This document shows positions 44,419 to 53,185 of a stretch of DNA of 64,000 nt, in pieces. Origin of the DNA: an uncultured Candidatus Melainabacteria bacterium. Lineage in GTDB: Bacteria; Cyanobacteriota; Vampirovibrionia; Gastranaerophilales; Gastranaerophilaceae. A program made the position numbers and the translations under genes. Each line of letters opens with the position of its first letter. The first letter of the stretch is position 1. The notes beneath the pieces were generated by a model, which made no database searches, had not been told where the DNA came from, and saw nothing but the letters and a program-made list of their open reading frames with translations. The stretch covers positions 62,001 through 126,000 of the forward strand of contig CAKVIN010000003.1 in NCBI GenBank assembly GCA_934754425.1. Direction: 5' to 3'.

Positions 44419-45318
44419 TTATTGAATATTCATATTTAGTAAACGACGAATTCTTTCGTCAATATCCGGATGTGTTGAAAATAACTCACCAATTACGTCA
44501 TCCTTAAATGGACTTGCAAAGTATAAATGCGCAGTTGCTTTACTTACATGTGGAACTTTAATTCTATCTCGTTTAATTTTTTCTAAAGCATGCGCCAAAT
44601 ATTGTGGATTTCCAGATAATTCAGCACCTCTTGCATCTGCTGCAAATTCTTGAGTACGTGAAACTGATAGTTTAATCAACAAAGAAGTTAATGGTGCAAA
44701 TAATGCCAGCACAAGTCCGACTATGTTTACAATACCAGATTCGTCTTTTTCACTGGCATTCTCAATCATAGCGTTTGTCCAAAACATATCACCTAAGATG
44801 CAAACTAATCCTGAAAGTATTGATAGAATCGACATTATTTTCATATCTTGAGTTTCTATGTGTGCCAACTCATGTCCAATGACTCCACTAATTTCTTCCG
44901 GGGTGAGTTTCTCAAGCATTCCTTTTGTAACTGCAATTATTGCTAAATCGGCATTTCTTCCGGTTGCAAAAGCATTAATGGCTTGAGAATCTATTAAATA
45001 TAATCTTGGCATTTTTAGATTATTGTTTTCACAAATTCTTTTTACCATTTCGTACAACTGTGGAATTTGTTTTTCTGTTATTGGCTTTGCGTTTTCTGAT
45101 TTAATAATAAATTTATCGGAATAGTAATATGCGACATAGTCAATAATTCCGGCGCCAATCAAAAAACAACCAGTTCCGGTCAGCCCAAAATGGAAGAATG
45201 TACTAATTGCATAACCTAAAATACCGATAATAAATGTTGTTATAAGCATCCACCAATACATTTTGCATCTATTCTTGTGAATAACTTCACTAGAATAGTA
45301 TGATTTTGGAATATACAT
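44419..45318 (-). CDS. htpX: Membrane zinc protease HtpX
   Basis: A 299-residue M48 inner-membrane protease that removes misfolded membrane proteins. Two N-terminal helices (about 22-72), the catalytic HELAH at 149-153 within SGVIGHELAHIETQD, two further helices, then the third zinc ligand region SRTQEFAADARGAEL. The C-terminus ELFSTHPDIDERIRRL is typical. First gene of a two-gene operon. The promoter region carries a GTAAA-N5-GTAAA box; in E. coli htpX is under CpxR control, so the regulation may be conserved. Confidence 0.95.
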   Translation of the reverse strand: MYIPKSYYSSEVIHKNRCKMYWWMLITTFIIGILGYAISTFFHFGLTGTGCFLIGAGIIDYVAYYYSDKFIIKSENAKPITEKQIPQLYEMVKRICENNNLKMPRLYLIDSQAINAFATGRNADLAIIAVTKGMLEKLTPEEISGVIGHELAHIETQDMKIMSILSILSGLVCILGDMFWTNAMIENASEKDESGIVNIVGLVLALFAPLTSLLIKLSVSRTQEFAADARGAELSGNPQYLAHALEKIKRDRIKVPHVSKATAHLYFASPFKDDVIGELFSTHPDIDERIRRLLNMNIQ

Positions 45319-45360
45319 TTACCCTCCTTGCTAAAAAGTATTCTATCTTCTTACAAAATG

Positions 45361-45420
45361 TATAACGACATTTTTTAGAAAAACTTTAGAAATTTTGAAG
45401 TTAAATTTACAAAAATTTAC
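45361..45420 (-). promoter_or_regulatory. Conserved promoter block with CpxR-type box, upstream of htpX
   Basis: GTAAA-TTTTT-GTAAA on the minus strand (45420-45406), 16 bp, then the 29-bp block 45389-45361 identical to 43694-43666. The order and spacing are the same at both genes. Confidence 0.7.
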
Positions 45421-45538
45421 ATTATAACAATATTTTTTTGTGAAAAATGTCTTCTAATCAAAAATATTACAATAGTAATAATAAAAATAATGTGGTACAA
45501 TTGTAAGCATAGTTTATATAAGAATGAGCGAGGATACA

Positions 45539-46204
45539 ATGGATAAAAGAAAAGTGAAATTAGGCATAGTTATCACTATAGTATTAGTATTGGTATGTTT
45601 ATTGTTTTCGGTTTTAAAAAATGTAAAAATTGATGAATTTTATCCGGCATTAATCACTTTTGTTATCGATTCTTCTGCTTCTAACCAAACAAAACTTGAA
45701 GAACAAAAAAAATACTTAAAACAAATATGCAATAGATTAGATCCTGAAGATAAGATTAAAATAGTAAGAGTATCAGAAGATGCGTATTTGATTTATGAAG
45801 GTACTCCTCACAATATTTCAGGTATTACAAAATCTTTAAACAGTTTTACAAAATATGATTCAAAAGATTATGGAACGGCTTACGGAGAAGGACTTAAAAA
45901 AGCTTTTTCTTACACATCAAATGCAGGGGATAAATACATTCCGGCTATTGTTGTTATTGGAGATTTAGAAAACGAAGGTAATCTGGCGAAACAAATCAAT
46001 TGGAATACCTTGCCAGACGATGTAAAAAAAATAAAATCACAAAAAGATAATTTAGTAATGATGTTTGTTTATGCTCACCCTCAAAAGTTAGACCTAGTTA
46101 AAACAAAATTAGGTTCTATATTAGGTGAAGACAAATTGATTATTTCACCGGAAGAGAATGCTGACAAAGCATTAAAAAGTTTTATTTATGCTTTAGGAAG
46201 ATAG
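45539..46204 (+). CDS. Membrane-anchored von Willebrand A-like protein (221 aa)
   Basis: One N-terminal membrane helix (about 8-26), then a VWA-type Rossmann domain: ALITFVIDSSASNQTKLEEQKK (a D-x-S-x-S MIDAS motif), DYGTAYGEGLKKAF and IVVIGDLENEG. ATG 45539 is preferred because GCGAGG lies just before it; ATG 45524 has no ribosome site. The next gene follows 9 nt later, so the pair is an operon divergent from htpX. Likely faces the periplasm. Confidence 0.75.
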   Translation: MDKRKVKLGIVITIVLVLVCLLFSVLKNVKIDEFYPALITFVIDSSASNQTKLEEQKKYLKQICNRLDPEDKIKIVRVSEDAYLIYEGTPHNISGITKSLNSFTKYDSKDYGTAYGEGLKKAFSYTSNAGDKYIPAIVVIGDLENEGNLAKQINWNTLPDDVKKIKSQKDNLVMMFVYAHPQKLDLVKTKLGSILGEDKLIISPEENADKALKSFIYALGR

Positions 46205-46213
46205 GAGAATAAA

Positions 46214-47842
46214 ATGGCTGTTATTATTGCAAGTAAAAATAATAAAAGAGTTTTTTATCAAGAACAAATTACAATTGGTTCAGATTTGAACAGTGATTAT
46301 GTAATGAGTATTGGTGAAAAATTCTTAATAACAATTCACTATCGTGAAGATGAACAAAAATGTATTATTATTAATAATACTAATACTAAAAAATTTCTAC
46401 ATAAAAATACTCCATTGGGTGCCAAAGCTGCCTTATCTTCTGCCGCAAAATTTAATATTGATGGCTCTGATGATTATTTAATAATTAAAATTGCAGATGT
46501 TGTACATCAAGAAAAAAAACAGCGAGAAAATAATTTAAGCCAAGTTCAGCAAATTTCAGATGCTAATGTTAATGAAAATCAAGGCAGGGTTGCAGTTGCT
46601 CCAACACAAACAACGATGTCAAATTTGTCTCCTAAAGAACAATTAGAACAAAGAAAACGTGAACTAGAAGAAGCAAGAACTGCTATCATTAAAGAAACAG
46701 GTTTTGCAACAAATGACATAAAAAAGAGAATGAACGTAAATCACAAAGGTTTTGTTTTTGTACATTTAGCTATGTTTGCAAGTGCATTTGTTTCTGCATT
46801 CGGACTGTCAAATTACTTAACAGGTTTAAAAATAGAGGAATCTGCAAACTTTATACAAATGCCTACAAATATAAAAGTTTATTTTCTGTTTGGTATTATA
46901 GTTTCAGCATTATGTTTAATATTGAAGCAAGGTGTGTTTTTGTTTTATCAAAACAAAACTCATTCTAATAATGGAAACATCCATGCTCAAAAAGGTTTGA
47001 TAATTTCTTCTAGTGTATTTTTCATTGCGGTTTATGTAATAAATTTACTATATTACATTAATTTAAATCCTGTTTTTGCTATTTTAATATCTTTATTCTT
47101 TGTAACATTGAATGTCTTGATGGCTTATGCCGGCGGTTACTTTAAATATACCGGTCATTCTTTGGCATATGTTTTAGACCAATATGAATACAGAGAAGAT
47201 TTTGAAGCTGTTATGAATGGTTATAGAACTTGGATTGGAAAATTTATTAATAATTTGAGTAAAACAAAAATTGATAGTGTAAAAGATAGACTGTTTAATT
47301 TGCAATTAAAATCTGCCGGTGAAGGTTTGCTTGGTATTTTAACAGCACCATTTTTGGCTTATGGTGTTTCTAATACTCTTGCTCAATGCTTCCCAGATGC
47401 TGCCGGCTGGATAAGGATATCCGGTTTGAGATTTAGCCCGATTTTTCTTGTGTTGGCTACATTCTTAATTATATTTGCTTTTATATCATTTACTTCAGCT
47501 TTTACTTGTGTAAGAAAAATTCAAGGCTCCAGTGTTATTAAACAAGATGGTTTCAGTAATTACTTAAATCATGGTGTTGATATTTTAGGTTTGCAAGCCG
47601 TAAGCAAGTTGGAAAGTGATAAAATGAAAGCATTAATGATTGGTTGTTCAATTATATTCATAGAATTTACTATGAACACATCATACTTCTTTACTGAAAT
47701 TGGTGGTGATTTGCAAGGAATTTTATTAAGTATAATTGCAGCATTAGTTCCAACAGCATTACTAATTGCAGAAACATTTATGCTAAGTGGTACCCAATTT
47801 GAAAAATATGCATGTGAAGAATTATTATTGCAATTAGATTAA
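46214..47842 (+). CDS. Membrane protein with FHA-like N-terminal domain (542 aa)
   Basis: Residues 1-100 are a beta-rich domain that may be a degenerate FHA domain (YQEQITIGSDLNSDYVM ... IINNTNTKKFLHKNTPL); FHA domains bind phosphothreonine, but the key Arg/Ser residues are not clear. A Gln/Glu-rich coiled segment follows to about 175, then about eight membrane helices. Translationally close (9 nt) to the VWA-like protein, suggesting a shared membrane complex. No enzymatic motif seen. Confidence 0.6.
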   Translation: MAVIIASKNNKRVFYQEQITIGSDLNSDYVMSIGEKFLITIHYREDEQKCIIINNTNTKKFLHKNTPLGAKAALSSAAKFNIDGSDDYLIIKIADVVHQEKKQRENNLSQVQQISDANVNENQGRVAVAPTQTTMSNLSPKEQLEQRKRELEEARTAIIKETGFATNDIKKRMNVNHKGFVFVHLAMFASAFVSAFGLSNYLTGLKIEESANFIQMPTNIKVYFLFGIIVSALCLILKQGVFLFYQNKTHSNNGNIHAQKGLIISSSVFFIAVYVINLLYYINLNPVFAILISLFFVTLNVLMAYAGGYFKYTGHSLAYVLDQYEYREDFEAVMNGYRTWIGKFINNLSKTKIDSVKDRLFNLQLKSAGEGLLGILTAPFLAYGVSNTLAQCFPDAAGWIRISGLRFSPIFLVLATFLIIFAFISFTSAFTCVRKIQGSSVIKQDGFSNYLNHGVDILGLQAVSKLESDKMKALMIGCSIIFIEFTMNTSYFFTEIGGDLQGILLSIIAALVPTALLIAETFMLSGTQFEKYACEELLLQLD

Positions 47843-47856
47843 TATAGTAATTGATT

Positions 47857-48153
47857 ATGAAGTACAAAGAATCTTATGAAAAATATCTTGATAAAATAAT
47901 TTCTCGATATACGGGTAAAAAATCAGAAGCGTGGTTGGTAAAAGAATTGCTAGATATAAAAGAGCGTGTCATTAACCAACGACATTACAAAGGTTGGGAT
48001 GAAGATAAAATCTCAACAGCAATTACTCATAGATATAACATGGCGATGTATGGCATTAGAGAGCCAGCTATGAATGATAAATTATACGATACTATTCGTA
48101 AAGTACTTGATGGTGCGATTGCCTATGAATCGTTACCATCAGTAGATGAATAA
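47857..48153 (+). CDS. Hypothetical helical protein (98 aa)
   Basis: A small, soluble, helical and charged protein (YEKYLDKIISRYTGKKSEAWLVKELLDI, then RHYKGWDEDKISTAITHRYNMAM). Not recognised. Follows the FHA-like gene by 14 nt and probably ends that operon. ATG 47857 is preferred; a TTG 6 nt upstream is possible. The gap 48154-48385 shows no feature. Confidence 0.6.
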   Translation: MKYKESYEKYLDKIISRYTGKKSEAWLVKELLDIKERVINQRHYKGWDEDKISTAITHRYNMAMYGIREPAMNDKLYDTIRKVLDGAIAYESLPSVDE

Positions 48154-48385
48154 GTTTTTTATTAGAAGTTTGTGGGATTCGGTTTTAGTTTGTAACACTG
48201 GTAAAGTCACGGGATTTAGTGTATTTAGCGAGTTATTGTTCGTTTTGATTTGTCTTGTTGTAATAATACTCTAATTGTTTCGTCCATTTTTTATGTTAAG
48301 AAATGTAAAAATCAACTTAAAAGAGGTTAATTATTTAGTGAATATATATTTTATATATATAAACGCGACGAAAGGAAATTTAATT

Positions 48386-49210
48386 ATGACAGGATTGAAA
48401 ATTGGTTCTTCTATTCCAACTAACACACAAGTACAAACTAATTCTAATGTAGCAGCAGAACAAAAAAATAATACTTCTGTTTTTACACTTTCAGGAGATA
48501 AAAATAACAATGGTGTAGTTGATTTTGATGATTTTGCAAATAAAGAAGAAGCTAAATTGTTTACTGACAAAGGTTTGATAGGAAAACCTTGGCAATATGT
48601 AAAAGAATATGTTGGAAAATTATTAAATATTAAATCTGCTAAGGTAGTTATTGCTGATAATCGACCTAATATGGTTGCACGTAATGAGATAACTGTAGAC
48701 AAGGATGGAAAAGTAATTTCTGATTATTATATTATGGATAAGGACTTAAATGGTAAACAATCATATGAAAAAAAAGATTATTCATATGATGAACATGGTA
48801 ATATTAAATCATATACTCAAAAATGTAAATATGGAGAACGCTCAGAAAGAGAGAGATTTGTAAATTTTGAAAATGAATATGATGAAAATAATCATTTAAA
48901 AGCAAGAAGACTCGACGTAAGTCAGGATGGTATTCTAGGAGGTGAAATATTGTATTTTGATGATGATGGAAATTTGATAGCCAAAGATTTTAATGTGTCA
49001 GGTGCTGATCGTTCAAATGATTATTTTGGTGGTAAAGAATATTCTCATACTGAATATTCTAAAATAGAAAATTGTGGGTATTATGAATACTATGTTTATA
49101 CTGATACAAGAAAAACCGGTTCAGAAGAAGTAAAAGATGCTGGATTTCAAGTATATAATATTCAAAATAATTCAGTTTTGTCTTTTAGGGACTTTGACTT
49201 GACTAAATAG
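48386..49210 (+). CDS. EF-hand-type calcium-binding protein with YD-like strands (274 aa)
   Basis: A canonical EF-hand loop is visible near residues 37-49 (DKNNNGVVDFDDF, with acidic or amide ligands at 1, 3, 5, 9 and 12 and Gly at 6). The rest is beta-rich with repeats of the kind YDEHGNIKSYTQK, YDENNHLKARRLD, FDDDGNLIAKDF, like toxin-associated YD or dockerin-linked repeats. No signal peptide, so export would be by another route. ATG 48386 with AAAGGAAA is chosen over a longer frame from 48275 with no ribosome site. Confidence 0.65.
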   Translation: MTGLKIGSSIPTNTQVQTNSNVAAEQKNNTSVFTLSGDKNNNGVVDFDDFANKEEAKLFTDKGLIGKPWQYVKEYVGKLLNIKSAKVVIADNRPNMVARNEITVDKDGKVISDYYIMDKDLNGKQSYEKKDYSYDEHGNIKSYTQKCKYGERSERERFVNFENEYDENNHLKARRLDVSQDGILGGEILYFDDDGNLIAKDFNVSGADRSNDYFGGKEYSHTEYSKIENCGYYEYYVYTDTRKTGSEEVKDAGFQVYNIQNNSVLSFRDFDLTK

Positions 49211-49518
49211 GGTGTGGTTCACATTCTGTCAATATAAAACTTAATAAATAACAAAAAAACAATCAAAATATTTTCAATAAAATAAATGTATGTGGATATT
49301 TGAGTGTTTCTATTCTACTTTTTTTGAGTTTTGGTGGAAGTAGAAAAATTAATGTAACTATATGCAAAGTTACAGTAGATGTACTTAAATACTTTGTCAA
49401 CAGTGCGATTTGAACAATATGAAAAGTTTAAATTATATTAAACTGTTTTTGTTTTTTCTAATTTTAATAGAAGATTATCATGTGAAAAATTTTTATTAAA
49501 ATATAGGGAGTATGAACT
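49211..49518. other. Non-coding gap before the recombinase pseudogene
   Basis: 308 bp, very AT-rich. The only structure is an 8-bp stem TTCTACTT (49313-49320) / AAGTAGAA (49338-49345). No gene, tRNA or repeat copy is seen. Confidence 0.5.
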
Positions 49519-50103
49519 GTGGTTAAAAAGCATATTGCAGAACCAATTAAGAGCAAGAAAGATATTAAGGCCGTTGAATAGTATCTAAAAGAACATAATG
49601 AACGGGATTATGTCTTATGGGTTTTAGGAGTCAACTTTGGATTAAGAGTATCTGATATTGTTGGGTTAAATGTTTCTGATGTAGTAGATAAAACACATAT
49701 TATTATTGAAAAGAAAACTCAAAAACGAAAATCTTTTAATATCAATAATAAACTAAAACGTGTTTTAAAACCTTTTATAAAAGATAGAGATTTTGATGAA
49801 CTTTTATTTTTAGGTAAACAAGGAAAAAGATTAAATCAACGTCAAGTATATCGTTTTTTGACAACAACTTGTCAAGCATTAGGAATAAAAGCTAAGGTTT
49901 CAACTCATACAATGAGAAGAACTTTCGGGTATCACCATTATCAACAATATAAAGATGTTGTAATTTTACAGAAAATATTTAATCATTCAAGTCAAAGAAT
50001 TACGCTAATGTACATTGGGGGTGAACAGGATGAAATAGACTGTAGCTTTGTATATAGTTACCATATTTTAATTATTATTTTGAATGATAATTTTATAGTA
50101 TAA
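49519..50103 (+). pseudogene. Tyrosine recombinase, interrupted by an in-frame TAG
   Basis: From GTG 49519 (GGGAG site before it) the frame encodes a compact phage-integrase-like catalytic domain: first Arg in NFGLRVSDIVGL, Lys strand KTQKRKSFNI, HTMRRTFGYHHY (His-x-x-Arg), a later His in IFNHSSQ and the nucleophile Tyr in TLMYIGG. A TAG at 49579-49581 (codon 21) breaks it, and no good start lies after it before codon 30. The length, about 170 residues without a normal N-terminal arm-binding domain, is like small XerH/IntI-like proteins. It sits just upstream of the methyltransferase gene. Confidence 0.8.
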
Positions 50104-50104
50104 T
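50099..50104 (+). promoter_or_regulatory. -10 box of the first methyltransferase gene
   Basis: TATAAT overlapping the recombinase pseudogene's end, 21 nt before the ATG at 50126. No convincing -35 box at the right distance. A GGGAG ribosome site follows. Confidence 0.4.
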
Positions 50105-50125
50105 CTATGTGGGAGTTATTGATAC

Positions 50126-51523
50126 ATGGTATATGCGCAAATAAAAGAAAAAAGAAAAAAATATAATATTAGTCAAACAAAATTGTCATTAATATCTGGA
50201 TATTCCAAGACGCAGATATCAGCATGGGAGTTGAATAAAACAAAACCTTCAAATACTCAGTTAAAAAAAATGGAAATGGTATTAGATAAAACTATTTTTA
50301 ATATTAACAATGGTCTTGATGATATTAGGAAAAAGCATATTACAACATCGCAAAAAAAAAGTCGTAAAAGAATTCCCGAAATAATAAATACGCCAGAAGA
50401 ATATATAGAAAAATTTAGCCAAAATCAACAAAATAATAATGATTATAGTAAATTATTAAAAAAAATGTATAAAAAAGCATTTTCTAAAAGAGGAAAAAAT
50501 GCTCCTAAAGCAATTGCGTTATTTTCCGGTTGTGGCGGTTTTTCTCTTGGTTTTGCCGCAGAAGGATTTGATATTATAGGACATGTAGAAATTGAAAAAT
50601 CTGCAAATAGGATATATGAATCTAACTTTAAGAATAGTATTTTATTAGGTGAAGATATTTGTAATATTTCGAATGATGATATAGAAAGTTGGAAAGAAGA
50701 ATTTGGGAATATCGATGTAATAATAGGAGGTCCTCCTTGTCAAGGGTATAGTCTTGCTGGAAAACGTGATCCGGAGGATATGCGAAATCAATTGTACAAA
50801 TATTATGTAAACATTGTTTCAATACTGAGGCCAAAGGTGTTTGTTTTTGAAAATGTAAGATTATTAACATCTATGAAAACAAGAGACGGATATTTGTTTA
50901 TAGATTTAATTACAGATGCATTTGAAAAAGTAGGATACAAACTCATAAGAAAAGAAATCAATGCAGCAAATTATGGTGTGCCTCAGTCTAGAGAAAGAGT
51001 TGTTATTGTGGGGATTCATAAAAAAATTAACAAATCATTTGTATTCCCTCAAGAAGAATATGCAGAAGATAACCAAAGAACATTTAGAGATGCTACATTT
51101 GATTTACAAAATTTAGAATCTGGCGAAAAGTCTTCCGATCCACTACATTGGAGTGTATCACATCCAAAACATGTTATAAATTGGTTAAAAGATGTTCCAG
51201 AAGGATGTAGTGCACATGAAAATGAAGATTTATCTAAAAGACCTCCTAGTGGGTTTAATACTACTTATAAACGTATTAAATGGGATGAGCCTTGTTCTAC
51301 AATATCTACTAATTTTAGCATGATATCTGGATCTAGGAATGTTCATCCAATATCAACTAGGGCCCTTACTATAAGAGAAGCTACACGCGTTCAGTCGTTC
51401 CCTGATGAATTTGTATTTTGTGGAAATTGGGGAGATATACGTAAATCTATTGGCAATGCTGTGCCACCTTTATTAGCAAAAGAAATTGCTAAAGAAGTTT
51501 ATTTACAAATTTTTGCTAATTAA
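50126..51523 (+). CDS. DNA (cytosine-5) methyltransferase with N-terminal HTH
   Basis: A 465-residue modification enzyme of a type II system. Residues about 1-55 are an XRE-like HTH (NISQTKLSLISGYSKTQISAWE), typical of methyltransferases that repress their own operon. The catalytic part has motif I LFSGCGGFSLGF (~132), motif IV GGPPCQGYS with the catalytic Cys (~203), ENVR, motif VIII QSRERV, and motifs IX-X (REATRVQSFPDEF, IGNAVPP). It transfers methyl from AdoMet to C5 of cytosine. The 3' end overlaps the endonuclease gene by 8 nt, tail to tail. Recognition site unknown. Confidence 0.95.
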   Translation: MVYAQIKEKRKKYNISQTKLSLISGYSKTQISAWELNKTKPSNTQLKKMEMVLDKTIFNINNGLDDIRKKHITTSQKKSRKRIPEIINTPEEYIEKFSQNQQNNNDYSKLLKKMYKKAFSKRGKNAPKAIALFSGCGGFSLGFAAEGFDIIGHVEIEKSANRIYESNFKNSILLGEDICNISNDDIESWKEEFGNIDVIIGGPPCQGYSLAGKRDPEDMRNQLYKYYVNIVSILRPKVFVFENVRLLTSMKTRDGYLFIDLITDAFEKVGYKLIRKEINAANYGVPQSRERVVIVGIHKKINKSFVFPQEEYAEDNQRTFRDATFDLQNLESGEKSSDPLHWSVSHPKHVINWLKDVPEGCSAHENEDLSKRPPSGFNTTYKRIKWDEPCSTISTNFSMISGSRNVHPISTRALTIREATRVQSFPDEFVFCGNWGDIRKSIGNAVPPLLAKEIAKEVYLQIFAN

Positions 51524-52493
51524 CTGATTTAAAGTATCCGGCTTTTAAATTAAATTGTAATTGAGTAGGGTGTTGTCTTTGACCTCCACGTTGAAATTGA
51601 ATGAAGCCAAATCTGGGAGCTTTATGTATGTTATTGTCATTTTTATATTTACCTTTGCGTATTATATATTCAGACAATGTAAAATTGGAGTAGTCACTTG
51701 AACATTCAACTATTTCGTCCATGGAAAATATTGCTAGTGGGCAATGTTCAAAATCTTCATATTTTGATGTTTGGTGTAGTAAATATTGTGGGACATATGG
51801 GTCATCTTTATATGCTTTCTGAAATAATATCATTGATATTTTGTTTTGATGAATATTAAAAATATTTGCCCAACATTCACGAGCGCTAGAAGATAGTTCT
51901 TCCCAATAATATCTATTAGGGTCTGATACTCTTTTTTCTATATTAGACTGGGGCATTAAGTCAAGTGGCCTAAAACCTGTATCACCACAAAACATAGACA
52001 ATGCATATTTGGCTTCTTCTGGAATTTCAATGTCATTATCTTCTAATAAACGACAAAAGGCACTAGCTGTTGTATAATACATTTGGTCATTCGTAGGTGT
52101 TTTTTTGTTGCATGTTTTAACAGATATTCCTATTTCTAAAATATCATTGTTAGATTTTAGTTTTAAAAGAATATCTGATTTACATTTAGTTATTGGACAA
52201 CCATTTGAATCTAATAAAATATCGCCATCATTAGATGTAGCTAAGCCACCAAGCCAATATGCCTTAACTCCATGTATTGTTATATTCATATCATTAGCAA
52301 TATATTGAAGTAACACATAAGCAGGATTTCCAATACTAACATGGCTACAATTGTCAGTTGGTATAATTTCATCAAAAACAAGTGCGTTTATTTTTTTTGT
52401 TAAAATTTTTTCAAACTTGTGACCTTTATTTCTTCCTGAAATACCCGCCGCAATTTGTTTTTTATGCTTGTCGTTTAATGCTTTTTGTGCCAT
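51516..52493 (-). CDS. Putative type II restriction endonuclease (325 aa)
   Basis: Called mainly from its convergent overlap with the C5 methyltransferase. Sequence features: N-terminal KKQIAAGISGRNKGHKFEKIL, a central strand NDILEIGISVKTCNKKTPTND (E-x-G-x-x-x-K, which could be a variant PD-(D/E)xK core), and a C-terminal APRFGFIQFQRGGQRQHPTQLQFNLK that I associate with several type II endonucleases. The exact family and recognition site are not identified. No clear ribosome site before the ATG, so low or leaderless expression is possible. Confidence 0.7.
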   Translation of the reverse strand: MAQKALNDKHKKQIAAGISGRNKGHKFEKILTKKINALVFDEIIPTDNCSHVSIGNPAYVLLQYIANDMNITIHGVKAYWLGGLATSNDGDILLDSNGCPITKCKSDILLKLKSNNDILEIGISVKTCNKKTPTNDQMYYTTASAFCRLLEDNDIEIPEEAKYALSMFCGDTGFRPLDLMPQSNIEKRVSDPNRYYWEELSSSARECWANIFNIHQNKISMILFQKAYKDDPYVPQYLLHQTSKYEDFEHCPLAIFSMDEIVECSSDYSNFTLSEYIIRKGKYKNDNNIHKAPRFGFIQFQRGGQRQHPTQLQFNLKAGYFKSVN

Positions 52494-52562
52494 AGTAAAA
52501 AAATTCTATATTCTATAACATACTAATATTATAACATATATAATAAGCCCAGTAAATATAGC

Positions 52563-52588
52563 AAAAGAGCCACTTAAGTAGCTCTTTT
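52563..52588 (-). terminator. Terminator of the tRNA-Arg gene
   Basis: AAAAGAGC (52563-52570) / GCTCTTTT (52581-52588) hairpin just downstream of the tRNA fragment in tRNA orientation, ending in T's. Confidence 0.75.
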
Positions 52589-52598
52589 TACGAAAAAA

Positions 52599-52640
52599 TA
52601 CGCCTGCCGCGATTCGAACGCGGGACCCTCTGCTTAGAAG
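52599..52640 (-). tRNA. 3' part of tRNA-Arg(UCU) (element attachment site)
   Basis: On the minus strand: anticodon loop CTTCTAA (UCU anticodon, 52640-52634), stem GCAGA, variable loop, T-arm CCGCG-TTCGAAT-CGCGG, acceptor strand CAGGCGT and discriminator A; no encoded CCA. The 5' half is absent: to the right the sequence does not pair as an anticodon stem. The tRNA was split at the anticodon loop, as at 10565, so an integrated element starts here and runs right. Confidence 0.85.
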
Positions 52641-52685
52641 AAGCTGGAAACCACATTCTCAGGTTTTTTCAGCTTTTTTTATAAT

Positions 52686-52777
52686 TTATCAGAATTTGTT
52701 TCTATTGATTGCGCCACATGAATTTTAAGCCGATTTTATTCTCACAATTTATCATTACTAACCAGACTTTATCAGAA
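52686..52777 (-). repeat. TTCTGATAA repeats beside the tRNA-Arg junction
   Basis: Minus-strand TTCTGATAA at 52694-52686 and 52777-52769; the second is followed by AGTCTGGTTAG, comparable to CAAGGTTGGTTAG at 10465-10477 in element 1. TTGCAAAT and TTGCATTT flank it. The non-coding stretch 52494-52996 otherwise holds only the tRNA fragment and its terminator. Confidence 0.6.
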
Positions 52778-52996
52778 AATTTGCAACCCAAATGCAACTT
52801 CCTCCTTTATATCTGTCCACTCAACGCCACTTTTAAGGGGCGGGGAGGGGACAAAAACATAAATAGCCACCCTCATTCCGAGCCACAAAAAAATTCTGTA
52901 AATTTCAGGTAAATATTAAATTGTTAACTTTTGTAAACAATGTGCTTAAATATTTTTCTTACTCGATATAATTTTGTAAGAATAAGGGATTTTGTT

Positions 52997-53185
52997 ATGG
53001 AAAGAAAAATAATAAGAAATAGAATCAAGTGTAAACATTGCGGTGATATAATAGAATCAACAAGTGTATATGATTTTAAATTCTGCTCTTGTGGTAAGGT
53101 CGCAATAGACGGAGGCAAATGTTACTTAAAACGAACCGGCAACCCAAAAGATTGGGAAGAATTAAGCGAGTTTGATTTAGCATAA
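52997..53185 (+). CDS. Small zinc-ribbon protein (62 aa)
   Basis: A 62-residue protein with CKHCGDIIES ... FCSCGKVAIDGGK. The four cysteines make a zinc ribbon, followed by an acidic tail (KDWEELSEF). This CGDIIES-x10-FCSCGxVAIDGG pattern recurs in small proteins of phages and bacteria (DUF7695-like, from memory); role unknown. ATG 52997 with TAAGGGA before it. It overlaps, tail to tail, the radical SAM gene by 9 nt and is the element gene nearest the junction. Confidence 0.7.
   Translation: MERKIIRNRIKCKHCGDIIESTSVYDFKFCSCGKVAIDGGKCYLKRTGNPKDWEELSEFDLA

Noticed and set aside
48275..48385. Longer N-terminus for the EF-hand protein
   Set aside because: The extension has no ribosome site, while ATG 48386 has AAAGGAAA at the right distance.
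52601..52640. Complete tRNA gene at the element 2 border
   Set aside because: No D-arm, 5' anticodon stem or 5' acceptor strand is found to its right; only the 3' part is present.
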